Assembly (NCBI RefSeq): GCF_023638055.1
Contig: NZ_JAKRVY010000001.1
Span: 441,815 to 505,814 of the forward strand
Direction: 5' to 3'
DNA length: 64,000 bases
DNA from: Natranaeroarchaeum aerophilus
GTDB taxonomy: Archaea > Halobacteriota > Halobacteria > Halobacteriales > Natronoarchaeaceae
The notes under the pieces are model-generated. The model saw only the letters and a program-made list of their open reading frames with translations, searched no databases and was not told the DNA's origin. The position numbers and the translations under genes were made by a program. Of the stretch, positions 18,260 through 26,935 are shown one piece after another (position 1 is the stretch's first letter; every line of letters begins with the position of its first letter).

Positions 18260-18316
18260 ACACCTCATATTACTGGGTGTTGTAAATAATTTACCTGGGC
18301 GTCGGCAGGAACGTGC

Positions 18317-21300
18317 CTACTGCTTTGGCTGGCCCCAGTACTCCTGGCGCTGTGGGCGGTCGGTCACCGGCCTGACGTCGATCGGATCGTCCGCCTGTTT
18401 GCGTGCTTCTAGTGCCGCCTTCGCCGAGGCCGTCGTCGAGAAGTAGGTGACGTCTTCCTCGACGGCGGTTTCCAGTAGCTCACGATTCCGCGAGATTATC
18501 AGATCGACCTCGCCGCGTTTGACAGCCTCGATCAGATCGACTGCCTCACAGAGATCGTAGTACTCGGTGAACCGCTCGACCAGTTCCTCGCCCTCCTCGG
18601 TGTCGGGATCGGGGAACTCGTCGGCCGACAGATCGACCACGGCAGTCCCGGATTCCGGGATCGGCTTGCCGACCGAGTCCTGTGCTTTGTCGTACGCCTT
18701 GCCGAACGTGTCGGCAGTCCCCATGACTTCGCCGGTCGATTTCATCTCCGGCCCGAGACGCGGATCGGAGCCCGGCAGGCGGTCGAAGGGCAGAACGACC
18801 TCCTTGATCGAGGTCTGTGCGGGAACCTGTTCGTCGACGTCGAGCTCCGATAGCGACGTGCCGTTCATCACTTTTGCGGCGAGTTTGGCGATCGGAACGC
18901 CGGTCGCCTTCGAGATGAACGGGACGGTTCGCGAGGAGCGCGGGTTCGCTTCGAGGACGAAGACCTCCCCGTCGCGGACCGCAAGCTGGACGTTCAGCAG
19001 GCCGACCGTGTCCAGCGCGCGGGCGATCTCCTCGGTCACCTCGCGCACACGGCGGTTGACGTCACGGCCGAGCGAGCGGGGCGGGATCATACATGCCGAG
19101 TCGCCGGAGTGGACGCCAGCGCTCTCGACGTGTTCCATGATCCCACCGATGAGGACGTCCTCGCCGTCGGCGACCGCGTCGACGTCCAGCTCGATCGCGT
19201 CCTCGAGGAAGTCGTCGATGAGGATCGGCTTGTCCTTGGCGACGCGGACCGCCTCCTCGATGTACTCCTCGAGGTCGGCGTCGTCGTAGACGACCTCCAT
19301 CGCGCGCCCGCCGAGCACGTAGGAGGGGCGCACGAGCACGGGATAGCCGATCTCGTGGGCGAGTTCGAGGGCTTCTTCCTTGCTCGTCGCGGTGCCGCCC
19401 TCGGGCTGGGCGATCCCGAGATCGTCCATCAGGGCGTTAAAGCGGTCGCGGTCCTCCGCGAGGTCCATCGCCTCGACGCTCGTACCCATAATCTCACAGT
19501 CCAGCCCGCGGCGCTCCAGTTCGTCCTCCAGCGGTTCGCCGATGTTCACGGAGGTCTGCCCGCCGAACTGGACCATGACGCCGTCCGCGCCGGTCGCTTC
19601 GGCCACGTCGGCGACCTCCTCGGCCGTGATCGGCTCGAAAAAGAGGCCATCGGAGGTGTCGTAGTCCGTCGAGACAGTCTCGGGGTTGTTGTTGACCACG
19701 TAGGCGTCGATGCCGAGGTCGCGCAACGCACGAACCGCGTGGACCGAACAGTAGTCGAACTCGACGCCCTGTCCGATCCGGATCGGGCCGCCGCCGACGA
19801 CGATTACGCTTTCTGCGTCGCGGTCGACTTCGAGTTCACCCGCCGCGGCGTCGCCTTTGAGCGGTCCGGACTCGAACTCGGACTTGCGCGAGGAGTAGTA
19901 GTACGGCGTCTCGGCCTTGAACTCGCCAGCGCAGGTGTCGACCTGTTTGTAACTGCGGCCGGGGACCTCCTGTTCGACGGTGTCGACGTCCGCGCCAGCC
20001 GTCGCGGCGATCGTCGCGTTGGTGTGGCCCGCGATGGCGGCCTCGGTGAAGTCGCCGTTCTGGGCAGCGAGTGTCGAGTCGGCGATGCGTTTGAACCGCT
20101 CGGTGTACCACTCGAAGATCCCGGTCAGTTCGACAACCTCGTCGACGCTGTAGCCCCGCTCGAACGCCTCGAACATCGCGTAGGGACGATCGGGGGAGGG
20201 TCGTTCGAGGTAGTGGGATTCGAGTTCGTCGTCGTCGACGCCGGCCCAGTCGGCCTCGGGGTCATACTCCGAGGAGCGAAGCGCCTTCAACAGCGATTCC
20301 TCGAAGGTGCGCCCGATCGACATCGCCTCGCCGGTCGATTTCATCGCGGTCGTCAGCTCGAAGTCGACGTCGTCGAACTTGTCTTTGGGCCAGCGCGGCA
20401 CCTTGGTGACGACGTAGTCGATCGCGGGCTCGAACGCCGCCGTGGTCTCGCCGGTAATCTCGTTGTCGATCTCGTGGAGCCGCTTGCCGAGCGCGACCTT
20501 GGCGGTCACGCGGGCGATCGGGTAGCCGGTCGCCTTCGAGGCGAGCGCGGAGGATCGGGAGACGCGTGGGTTGACCTCCACGACGCGGTACTCGCCGCCG
20601 GGCGTGCCGTCGTCGTGCCAGGCGAACTGGATGTTACAGCCGCCCTGAATGCCGAGTTCGCGGATCACGTCGAGCGCCGCGGTGCGCATCTCCTGGTGAC
20701 CCTTGTCGGGGACGATCTGGGAGGGCGTGACGACCGTCGACTCGCCCGTGTGGATCCCCATCGGGTCGATGTTCTCCATGTTACAGATGATGATACAGGA
20801 GTCGTCGGCATCACGCATTACCTCGTACTCGTACTCGACCCATCCGGAGATCGACTCCGTGATCAGCACTTCGCTGTTTCGGGAGAGACGCAGCCCCTTG
20901 CGGACGCGCTCGATCAGCTCCTCCATCTCGTGGACGACGCCCGACCCCGATCCGCCGAGCGTGTAGGTGGTGCGTGCGATGACCGGCAGGCCGCCGACCT
21001 CGTCGACGGCGTCGTGGACCCGATCGACGAGGTCCTCTTCGGTGAGTTCAGCGACCGATTCGCCCTCGTCCAGCGAGATCGTCGTCGACGCTGGAACCGG
21101 CTGCCCGATATTTTCCATGCGCTTGCGGAACAGATCACGATCCTCGGTCGCGTAGATCGTGTCAAGCGGCGTCCCCATGATATCCACGTCGTACTCGTCG
21201 AGGACACCCTCCTCGGCGAGTTCGGCGGTGACGTTCAGGCCGGTCTGTCCGCCCAGTCCGGCGATGACGCCGTCCGGTCGCTCACGGGCGATGATCTCGG

Positions 21301-21535
21301 CGATCGCCTCCGTCGTGATCGGCTCGATGTACACCTCGTCGGCCATCTCCGGATCCGTCATGATCGTCGCGGGGTTGGAGTTGACCAGCACGACCTTCGC
21401 GCCCTCCTCCTGGAGCGCGCGACAGGCCTGTGCGCCCGAATAGTCGAATTCGGCGGCCTGTCCGATCTGGATCGGGCCGCTGCCGATCAGCAGGATCGTA
21501 CGATCCTCCTCGCCGCTTGTCCCGTCGGTAGTCAT
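18317..21535 (-). CDS. carB: Carbamoyl-phosphate synthase large subunit
   Basis: Uses ammonia, bicarbonate and two ATP to make carbamoyl phosphate. The 1072 residues show the usual duplicated ATP-grasp architecture (each half beginning ILLIGSGPIQIGQ and VIVVGGGPIRIGQ) and a C-terminal MGS-like allosteric domain. Length is normal for the family. The ATG at 21535 removes eight non-family residues. It is transcribed toward the sugar transporter and separated from carA, with which it must form the enzyme. A box A-like TTATTA lies about 27 bases upstream. Confidence 0.97.
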   Translation of the reverse strand: MTTDGTSGEEDRTILLIGSGPIQIGQAAEFDYSGAQACRALQEEGAKVVLVNSNPATIMTDPEMADEVYIEPITTEAIAEIIARERPDGVIAGLGGQTGLNVTAELAEEGVLDEYDVDIMGTPLDTIYATEDRDLFRKRMENIGQPVPASTTISLDEGESVAELTEEDLVDRVHDAVDEVGGLPVIARTTYTLGGSGSGVVHEMEELIERVRKGLRLSRNSEVLITESISGWVEYEYEVMRDADDSCIIICNMENIDPMGIHTGESTVVTPSQIVPDKGHQEMRTAALDVIRELGIQGGCNIQFAWHDDGTPGGEYRVVEVNPRVSRSSALASKATGYPIARVTAKVALGKRLHEIDNEITGETTAAFEPAIDYVVTKVPRWPKDKFDDVDFELTTAMKSTGEAMSIGRTFEESLLKALRSSEYDPEADWAGVDDDELESHYLERPSPDRPYAMFEAFERGYSVDEVVELTGIFEWYTERFKRIADSTLAAQNGDFTEAAIAGHTNATIAATAGADVDTVEQEVPGRSYKQVDTCAGEFKAETPYYYSSRKSEFESGPLKGDAAAGELEVDRDAESVIVVGGGPIRIGQGVEFDYCSVHAVRALRDLGIDAYVVNNNPETVSTDYDTSDGLFFEPITAEEVADVAEATGADGVMVQFGGQTSVNIGEPLEDELERRGLDCEIMGTSVEAMDLAEDRDRFNALMDDLGIAQPEGGTATSKEEALELAHEIGYPVLVRPSYVLGGRAMEVVYDDADLEEYIEEAVRVAKDKPILIDDFLEDAIELDVDAVADGEDVLIGGIMEHVESAGVHSGDSACMIPPRSLGRDVNRRVREVTEEIARALDTVGLLNVQLAVRDGEVFVLEANPRSSRTVPFISKATGVPIAKLAAKVMNGTSLSELDVDEQVPAQTSIKEVVLPFDRLPGSDPRLGPEMKSTGEVMGTADTFGKAYDKAQDSVGKPIPESGTAVVDLSADEFPDPDTEEGEELVERFTEYYDLCEAVDLIEAVKRGEVDLIISRNRELLETAVEEDVTYFSTTASAKAALEARKQADDPIDVRPVTDRPQRQEYWGQPKQ

Positions 21536-21559
21536 TCTATCTACGCGAAGTCCGTACAT

Positions 21560-21587
21560 CGTAATAAGCCCGACGAAATATTACGAA
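21560..21587 (-). promoter_or_regulatory. carB promoter with seven-base inverted repeat
   Basis: CGTAATA (21560-21566) and TATTACG (21579-21585) are perfect seven-base arms around a 12-base spacer. The proximal arm overlaps the box A of carB (CTTATTA on the minus strand, about 27-33 bases before the ATG). The distal arm belongs to TTCGTAATATTTCGT, which resembles the carA repeat TACGAAATTCGTA. A bound protein would cover box A. Confidence 0.45.
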
Positions 21588-21662
21588 CAGCGAAACCGAG
21601 TTTCGAATTTCGAATTCCGGTCGGTCCGGACGGTACGGCGGCTGCACTCGACGACCCGATGG

Positions 21663-22019
21663 TCAGGCGTCGAGTTTCGGTTCCAGCTCTCCGCGTTCGT
21701 CCAGCTCCTCGACGATGTCGCTCCCGCCGACGAACTCGCCGTCGACGAACACCTGCGGGATCGTCTCCCAGCCGCTGTGTTCCTCCAGTGCCTCCCGGTA
21801 CTGGTCGAGCGCTTCCAGCACGTCGACAGTCTCGACATCGTCACGATACTGCGTGAGCAGGCCGAGGGCCTTCCGCGAGTAGCCACACTGTGGCATCAGC
21901 TCGGTGCCTTTCATAAAGAGGACGACCTCGTTTTCCGCCAGGGTCTCGTCGACGCGCTCCTGTACCTCCTCCGTGGACAGTTCGGAACCGGGCTCGAACG
22001 TCATATAGCGGGTATTCAT
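21663..22019 (-). CDS. Monothiol glutaredoxin (Grx4/GrxD type)
   Basis: An Fe-S cluster carrier of 118 residues. It has MKGT, an active site PQCGYS (Cys 45; most relatives have CGFS), the TIPQVFVDGEFVGGSDI glutathione-binding region and the usual length. A second ATG at 22004 (MTFEPGS) may be the true start. It lies directly upstream of a bolA gene on the same strand with 40 bases between, matching the known physical partnership of CGFS glutaredoxins and BolA in Fe-S trafficking. Confidence 0.93.
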   Translation of the reverse strand: MNTRYMTFEPGSELSTEEVQERVDETLAENEVVLFMKGTELMPQCGYSRKALGLLTQYRDDVETVDVLEALDQYREALEEHSGWETIPQVFVDGEFVGGSDIVEELDERGELEPKLDA

Positions 22020-22059
22020 AGACGCTCACTCAAAGGCTTGCCGCCCTGCGCACCATCCG

Positions 22060-22305
22060 TTACCCGTCGTACTGTTCGGGCGTGTGTGTGCTCAACTCAA
22101 GTGCGTGAATGTCGGTCGTCATGTGCTCGCCCAGCGCGTCGTAGACGAGTTCGTGCTGTTCGACCAGCGACTTCCCCTCGAAGGCCGGGGAGACGACCTC
22201 GGCGGCAAGATGATCGTCGTCCTCTACGCCACGCGGGCGGGAGACTGTTACTTGCGCCGCGGGAAGCTCCGCCTCGATCAGGTCGGCGACGTCCTGTTGG
22301 TCCAT
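22060..22305 (-). CDS. BolA-family protein
   Basis: An 81-residue protein starting MDQQDVADLIE with the BolA core: HLAAEVVSPAFEGKSLVEQHELVYDALGEHM, including the conserved His and the loop that ligates a shared cluster with monothiol glutaredoxin. In bacteria and eukaryotes BolA-Grx complexes deliver or sense [2Fe-2S] clusters. Its 3' end lies 40 bases before the start of the glutaredoxin gene on the same strand, so it is transcribed first. The start at 22305 is preferred because 83 upstream codons carry no similarity. Confidence 0.92.
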   Translation of the reverse strand: MDQQDVADLIEAELPAAQVTVSRPRGVEDDDHLAAEVVSPAFEGKSLVEQHELVYDALGEHMTTDIHALELSTHTPEQYDG

Positions 22306-22364
22306 ACACGTAGGTGTAGATCCAGCGAGAAAAACGTGTCTCAGTAGCGTCCACAGGCCAGTGC

Positions 22365-22781
22365 TCACTCGGTGCCCATGGCCCGCCCCGATTTCGTTTC
22401 GATATCGAGCGACCAGACCCGCGGATCCGACTGGACGTCGATACTGGTCAGCAGGTCCGGGCGATAGGCGTTGTCGATCATCGCCTCTCTGGCCGTGTCC
22501 CACTCCTCTGGTGTGATCCGGGCAAGCGCGCCCGAGACGATCACGCTCTTCCATTCGTCGTCCGCAGCCACGTCGTACACCAGAAAGCTCGCCTCCTCAC
22601 TTTCCTCGGCGAACTCCATCTTTTTGCCGTCCTCCGAGTGGCCCGCAAGCAGAAAATAGAGCGTCTCGTCGCCCGCGTAGCCGAACGACATCGGGATGCT
22701 GTACGGCGTTCCGCCGAGTGCCATCGAGAGGACGCCGACACCGTTTGCTTCCAGTACTCGGTCGATCGCTGCATCGTCCAT
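22365..22781 (-). CDS. Pyridoxamine 5'-phosphate oxidase-fold (FMN-binding split barrel) protein
   Basis: A 138-residue protein from MDDAAID with the split-barrel pattern GVLSMALGGTPYSIPMSFGY and FLLAGHSEDGKKMEF, as in flavin-binding general stress and nitroimidazole-resistance-like proteins. It lacks features of true PNPOx. Cytoplasmic. The reading direction is shared with bolA and grx (60-base gap), so cotranscription is possible and a redox or stress role would fit. Confidence 0.85.
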   Translation of the reverse strand: MDDAAIDRVLEANGVGVLSMALGGTPYSIPMSFGYAGDETLYFLLAGHSEDGKKMEFAEESEEASFLVYDVAADDEWKSVIVSGALARITPEEWDTAREAMIDNAYRPDLLTSIDVQSDPRVWSLDIETKSGRAMGTE

Positions 22782-22884
22782 CGTATGCCCCTGTAAAATA
22801 CCGGGATTCGGTGACATACCTCACCCACAGGCACGTAGAAAACAAAAACCCCTCCCCCGATTCGCGCGTCGTAAGAACTGGCGA

Positions 22885-23091
22885 CTACAGCTCGTAGCGG
22901 TACGGCCGATCCCGGATCACCGTCACGTCGCCGTACTCGGCGCGACGGCCCAGCACGGTGGCGATCCGGTGTGGGCTCTCGAACTCCCCATCGTCGAGCA
23001 GTTCGAGGATCTCGCTGGCCGTCAGGGGCTCCTCGACATCCGCCGCCTTGACGGTCTGTCGGATCTGCTCGTACTCGCCCAGCGCGTACAT
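22885..23091 (-). CDS. Small winged-helix-like hypothetical protein
   Basis: A 68-residue protein from MYALGEYEQIRQTV. The segment LTASEILELLDDGEFESPHRIATVLGRRAEYGDVTVIRD looks like a helix-turn-helix followed by a beta wing. It could bind DNA or act as a small adaptor. The much longer upstream open frame is Arg-rich and not coding. No family name is certain. Confidence 0.6.
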   Translation of the reverse strand: MYALGEYEQIRQTVKAADVEEPLTASEILELLDDGEFESPHRIATVLGRRAEYGDVTVIRDRPYRYEL

Positions 23092-23195
23092 GGCTGTGTG
23101 AACGATCAGCACGATGGATAATAAACCCCTGTCGCACAGGCGTCGGACGTGTGTCGTCTCAGGGCGTCCGCGAATGCGGTTGCCACACCGCGCGG

Positions 23196-23729
23196 CTATA
23201 TCGCCCGATCGTGCTCCGTTTCGAGGTCCCGCTCGTCGCGGTACTGCTCGACGAACTCCGCGACATCGAATTCGAGCATCTGCTCTTCGAAGGCGGTCAT
23301 CGCCTCGTTGCTGTCGGCGTGACTGATCGCGTGTTCCATCAGCTCGACGAGCAACTCGACGACGATCTCGTGGAGCTTGCGGTCGTCGAAGTCGGTCACC
23401 CACAGCAGGCCATAGCCCACGTTCCCGTCGTCGCTTTTGTCGAGCGTGACGACGTCTTCGGGAAACTCCTCCATCATGACGCCCATCACGTGGGCGGTGC
23501 CGAATTCGTCGAACTCGTCGTCGGTTTCGATGGTCTCCCGGAGCACCTCGACGAGGAACTCGGGGACAAAGCGGGAGGGCGGATGGACGTCCATCACGAC
23601 GGCGTGGGTCTCGCCACACGAACACTCGAACGATCGCATCCCGAGGTCCAGACGCTGCGGATCGACCGACTCCCCACACGGCAGGGCGAGTTCCTCGCCG
23701 CCACTCCCGGGGACTCGCGGTTCAGGCAT
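23196..23729 (-). CDS. Conserved haloarchaeal protein with Cys/His zinc motif (DUF5815-like)
   Basis: A 177-residue protein starting MPEPRVPGSGGEE; an ATG two codons upstream is equally possible. It has LPCGESV and FECSCGETH, which may bind zinc, then a helical, very acidic body (FGTAHVMGVMMEEFPEDVV, EIVVELLVELMEHAISHAD). I recall it as DUF5815, found across haloarchaea; function not known. The upstream open frame (to 23825) lacks similarity. Confidence 0.72.
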   Translation of the reverse strand: MPEPRVPGSGGEELALPCGESVDPQRLDLGMRSFECSCGETHAVVMDVHPPSRFVPEFLVEVLRETIETDDEFDEFGTAHVMGVMMEEFPEDVVTLDKSDDGNVGYGLLWVTDFDDRKLHEIVVELLVELMEHAISHADSNEAMTAFEEQMLEFDVAEFVEQYRDERDLETEHDRAI

Positions 23730-23958
23730 ACACATGTCTCGGTCGGTCCGACGAATAAACTCCTCGGCTTCTCTGGCGGTACCGACGACCCACGCCGAGG
23801 CATGCAGGCTCCGTGCAGTTCTCATCGGCCGCGGGGCGAGATCCGGTTCGGTGACGACAGTACTGTGATGGAGGACGAGATATACGGATTCTGGTATGAA
23901 CGGCGTGCAAGATACAGAGGATAGATTGTCACAAAGGGCCTATCACATACTTTCGGTG

Positions 23959-24432
23959 CTACGGCAAGCCATTCTGCGCGTTCAACAAGCCCTCATCATG
24001 ATTCTTGACCGCTGTCCACCATGTCTTCAGTACAGCAATCGTAACGCGGTTTGGTGGTTGTTCAGCCCCGATACAGGATTGCCTGTGTGCGTCAAGATTA
24101 TTAGGTGGGTGAAAATGCCGTACTGGTTTCTTGGTGTTCTTATTCGCTGCTTCGCGTCCGAATCTAAATTCTAGTCCTTCTTCCCGATAGTGGTATTTGT
24201 AGTCTCCATTTTCCCACCACTGGATATCGAAATACCCAGCCTGCTTGTGGATTCCAGGCGTAATAGTGACTCGTGCTGTTCTAATGTCTTTTCCGTCACG
24301 CGGTTTGAACGGTTGCCCTTTCTGGTATCGGAACCGCACTTTGACAACTCCTCTCCCGAGTTGTTGGTACATCTGATTCACGCTCTCATCAATCGCTGGT
24401 GAATCGATTGGAGAGCCGTTCCCCATTCCCAT
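23959..24432 (-). CDS. TumE-like (DUF6516-like) candidate toxin of a two-gene cassette
   Basis: A 157-residue soluble protein. The tail HFHPPNNLDAHRQSCI followed by NRVTIAVLKTWWTAV, and the core YFDIQWWENGDYKYHYREEG, remind me of TumE/DUF6516-type toxins. Base composition is visibly more AT-rich than the neighbours, which suggests transfer. The ATG overlaps the stop of the upstream winged-helix gene by one base, so the pair is tightly coupled. The toxin label is inference from resemblance and arrangement; no catalytic residues are established. Confidence 0.6.
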   Translation of the reverse strand: MGMGNGSPIDSPAIDESVNQMYQQLGRGVVKVRFRYQKGQPFKPRDGKDIRTARVTITPGIHKQAGYFDIQWWENGDYKYHYREEGLEFRFGREAANKNTKKPVRHFHPPNNLDAHRQSCIGAEQPPNRVTIAVLKTWWTAVKNHDEGLLNAQNGLP

Positions 24433-25109
24433 TATTGGAGTGGGGCCTGATTGTTGCTGGGTGTTGTTGTTTGATTACCCGTGCGCCTATCTTCCGGTTC
24501 AACTGCGATTGAAGCCTGCTCTTTTGCTTCTTTGAGGCGGTATGCCGCTCTAAGGTGGCTTAATTCTCGTTCTGCTGTCCGCCAGTGAGAGATGTCGTCG
24601 AGTTCATTCTGGTCGAGTTCCTTGTCTGAAATCAGAAGTTCCTCTGGGCCATTCACGTCATATTTGGATTTGTACTCTGTGAGTTCCTGTTTTATTCGCT
24701 GGATTTGATTGACAAGCGTCTCACTGCTGGCGAGTTGCCTGATCTGTTTGAGAAGCTGCCACTCTGGATCTCGGCTGTATAGCTTTCCAGAGTCGGTCTG
24801 ATGACTTCTAACAATGCCTTCTTCAGCAAGTTTGTTGAGTGTCGTTCTGGCTTTTGTTTCTGAGACGAGAGCTGTGTCTGAGATGTCGGACGCCGATTTC
24901 GGAGTCGTCGTTCTGTTGATCACCGTGCGAACTCGTTCGTCCGCAGTGCTCTGGGTTTTCCACTCTGCGGCGGCGAAGTCATCGATGTCCTCAAAGTCGT
25001 CGTCATCAACACTGAATGGATCAATATCATCCACGGTCATCGGTTCGTCCGGGATCTCCTCTTCAGAGGGGAACTCGTCGGGGCCGTCGGGTGATGGGTC
25101 GCCAGTCAT
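24432..25109 (-). CDS. Winged helix-turn-helix regulator, candidate antitoxin/repressor of the cassette
   Basis: A 225-residue protein from MTGDPSPDG. An acidic head is followed by a winged helix (residues about 60-120, with TPKSASDISDTALVSETKARTTLNKLAEEGIVR) and a helical, probably coiled-coil C-terminus (TLVNQIQRIKQELTEYKS). It is first in the two-gene unit and a ten-base inverted repeat lies 22 bases upstream of its start, as expected for an autorepressor. Haloarchaeal genomes hold many such regulators; I recall DUF7342 but am unsure. Confidence 0.7.
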   Translation of the reverse strand: MTGDPSPDGPDEFPSEEEIPDEPMTVDDIDPFSVDDDDFEDIDDFAAAEWKTQSTADERVRTVINRTTTPKSASDISDTALVSETKARTTLNKLAEEGIVRSHQTDSGKLYSRDPEWQLLKQIRQLASSETLVNQIQRIKQELTEYKSKYDVNGPEELLISDKELDQNELDDISHWRTAERELSHLRAAYRLKEAKEQASIAVEPEDRRTGNQTTTPSNNQAPLQ

Positions 25110-25130
25110 ACGATACACTACGCCGCAGAC

Positions 25131-25163
25131 ACACATATATTTTTCTGGCTCGCATATATGTGT
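25131..25163 (-). promoter_or_regulatory. Ten-base inverted repeat at the cassette promoter
   Basis: ACACATATAT (25131-25140) and ATATATGTGT (25154-25163) are perfect ten-base arms with a 13-base spacer, 22-54 bases before the ATG of the winged-helix gene. The arms include TATA-like runs, so a bound repressor would cover box A and the transcription start. Confidence 0.6.
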
Positions 25164-25385
25164 TAGAGGATTCTGATATCGATCGTCTTGAGAATGAGAG
25201 TGGCAAGACTCGCGCACTGTATCTTGCACAGTATCAAAAATACCATTTGCAATTGGTAGAAGCCCAAGTGGCCAGTTCGAACCAGTCCCCTCATTCGTGG
25301 TACCCGGTGCAACCACCGTTTTCGAGTTGTCGTCGTGGACGGGCCGTCGAAGTGGCGCAGAGAGCGAATCCCTACCCAGGTGCAG

Positions 25386-25413
25386 TGTGACGTTGTAAAT
25401 AATGTTACAATGT
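25386..25413 (+). repeat. 28-base repeat, copy 1 (inverted copy at 37170-37197)
   Basis: Exact 28-base match to the reverse complement of 37170-37197. Locally it is part of an imperfect palindrome: GTGTGACGTTGTAA (25385-25398) against TTACAATGTCACAC (25405-25418), one mismatch, six-base spacer. The copies face each other across 11.8 kb of ordinary host genes. Confidence 0.75.
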
Positions 25414-25472
25414 CACACCGGAGACGCTCGGCTACAGAGCGCGAACGCACAAAAAAGCGATCTCAGGTCCTG

Positions 25473-25889
25473 TCAGGGCCAGTCGTCCCGTCCCGATTCG
25501 GCCTCGATTCCCTCGTCCGCATCGTCCTCGGCGAGCGTCCACTCGGCGGCCTCGGCGGCATCTTCGACGGGCAGGTACTCCCAGCCGACTTCCTCGGCGA
25601 GCGCGGCGTCTTCCTCGTTGGTGCCGACGAAGACGTGACGGTCGGTGTCGAACTGCTCTTTGACACTGTCGAGGCTCTCCTCGCGCCCACGCGGGCCCGA
25701 GAAGAAATCCTGTCGGATCCTGTTTTTCCGCGTAAAGTTCGTCACGACGTAGGTCGGCTTCTCCGAGACGACGCCGACGTACTCGCTCCAGCGCCTCGCG
25801 TCCTCGAACACCCGACCGGGGTCTGCGAGCTCCTGGAGTGCGGTCAACTCGAACGCCAAAGTCATATCCGCGTCCCCGCCGCCATTCAT
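25473..25889 (-). CDS. Conserved haloarchaeal protein (DUF7124-like)
   Basis: A 138-residue soluble protein. The block ADPGRVFEDARRWSEYVGVV, TYVVTNFTRKNRIRQDFFSG and FDTDRHVFVGT is well known to me from haloarchaeal genomes as a conserved family, DUF7124 by memory. The tail is acidic and poorly conserved. Starts at 25889 (MNGGG) or 25865 (MTLAFEL) are both possible. Single gene; function unknown. Confidence 0.75.
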   Translation of the reverse strand: MNGGGDADMTLAFELTALQELADPGRVFEDARRWSEYVGVVSEKPTYVVTNFTRKNRIRQDFFSGPRGREESLDSVKEQFDTDRHVFVGTNEEDAALAEEVGWEYLPVEDAAEAAEWTLAEDDADEGIEAESGRDDWP

Positions 25890-25961
25890 ACTCGACGTTC
25901 GTCGGGGAGCGTGCAAAACGGCTTCGGTCTTTTTGCCACCCTGAGAACGGCACCGAACGTG

Positions 25962-26873
25962 TCAGGGCCACCAGCGTGTGATCAGTTCGCCCAGACGCGA
26001 GCGATCCGGACGCCGTTTCGTCATCACGAAGGGTCGATCGGTTTCGGCACCGACCGTCCGCGGAATGCTCCCGGCGACCCGGCGGGTCAACACGCCCTGT
26101 CTGGTCGCGCCGAGCACGATTACATCGTGATCCTCCCCGACGTCGAGGATGGTTCCGGCGATGTCGTCGGACTCGATCACCAGCCGGTCGGTTTCGACCT
26201 CCGGAGGTAGCAGTTCGAGACTGCGCTCGATGTGTCCCGTAGCGGTGTCCCGTTCCCTGTCGTCTGCGCCCGGTTTGATCACCGAGAGCACGTCGACGGT
26301 GGCGTCGTTCCGCGCCGCGATCGCCCCGGTGACTTCGGTCGCGAGCTCGGCGTGTGGGCCGCCGACGGTCGGCAGCAAGATCGTGCCGACCGTGCTCGTC
26401 GTCAGCCCGACGCGCTCGACCAGCACGTCACAGCGTGCACGCCGAACCACCGGATCGATCGTCGTTCCCAGTACCCGATCCGAGGCGGTCGACCCGCCGC
26501 GCCAGCCCAGCAGGATGGCGTTGGCGTCGACCTCGTCGATCGCATCGAGGAGCACGCCCGAGACGCTGCTGCCGACAAGCAGGCTGTCGGCGACCGGTAC
26601 CCCGGCCTCCTCGGCGACGCTCGTCGCCCGATCGACCAGCCGCTGTCTGTCGCCCGAGAACTCGGATTTGATGTACTCGTCCTCGAACAGCAAAAACGGC
26701 GAGGTATGGTGTTTGTGAATCACGCTGACGACGTGGACACGGCCATCGTTTGCGACCGCAAGGTCGACCGCCGTGCGCACCAGTTGCTCGGCGTTCCCGG
26801 GGTTGTTGACCGCGACGAGGACTGTGTACTCCTCGCTTGGCGTCAGTCCGTTACCCGCGACTGTCGAGGACAT
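25962..26873 (-). CDS. Universal stress protein with two tandem Usp domains
   Basis: A 303-residue protein made of two UspA-fold domains (residues about 15-150 and 160-290). Each has the strand VLVAV or ILLPT start and a nucleotide-binding-loop-like segment (LLGWRGGSTASDRVLGTTID, VLGATRQGVLTRRVAGSIPR). The second resembles the G-x2-G-x9-GS motif of ATP-binding Usp proteins. It ends in a short basic tail (RRPDRSRLGELITRWWP). Single gene; roles of individual Usp proteins cannot be inferred from sequence. Confidence 0.92.
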   Translation of the reverse strand: MSSTVAGNGLTPSEEYTVLVAVNNPGNAEQLVRTAVDLAVANDGRVHVVSVIHKHHTSPFLLFEDEYIKSEFSGDRQRLVDRATSVAEEAGVPVADSLLVGSSVSGVLLDAIDEVDANAILLGWRGGSTASDRVLGTTIDPVVRRARCDVLVERVGLTTSTVGTILLPTVGGPHAELATEVTGAIAARNDATVDVLSVIKPGADDRERDTATGHIERSLELLPPEVETDRLVIESDDIAGTILDVGEDHDVIVLGATRQGVLTRRVAGSIPRTVGAETDRPFVMTKRRPDRSRLGELITRWWP

Positions 26874-26935
26874 CCGTCTTTATATCGGTCCGCCGAGGTC
26901 AAAAAGATTCGCGTGCATTAACGGATTCGCTCGCG

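Larger units (their letters stand above)
25110..25472. other. Intergenic region with cassette promoter and a 28-base repeat
   Basis: The 363 bases hold the cassette operator (25131-25163) and one copy of a 28-base sequence found inverted at 37170-37197. A plus-strand frame without a start codon (about 25201-25398) ends at a TAA inside that repeat; it could be a gene remnant but has no recognisable similarity. No intact gene is seen. Confidence 0.45.

Noticed and set aside
16866-18287. TTTACAACACC element shared by two membrane genes as a special operator
   Set aside because: Its position 16-30 bases before both start codons fits the box A of leaderless transcripts, so it is probably ordinary promoter sequence.
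19109-21856. 915-residue open frame antisense to carB
   Set aside because: Caused by GC-rich codon use on the opposite strand; carB is full length with clear domains.
23900-25420. Insertion sequence carrying the toxin-antitoxin-like cassette
   Set aside because: No transposase and no terminal repeats bracket the two genes; the 28-base repeat has no copy on the other side.
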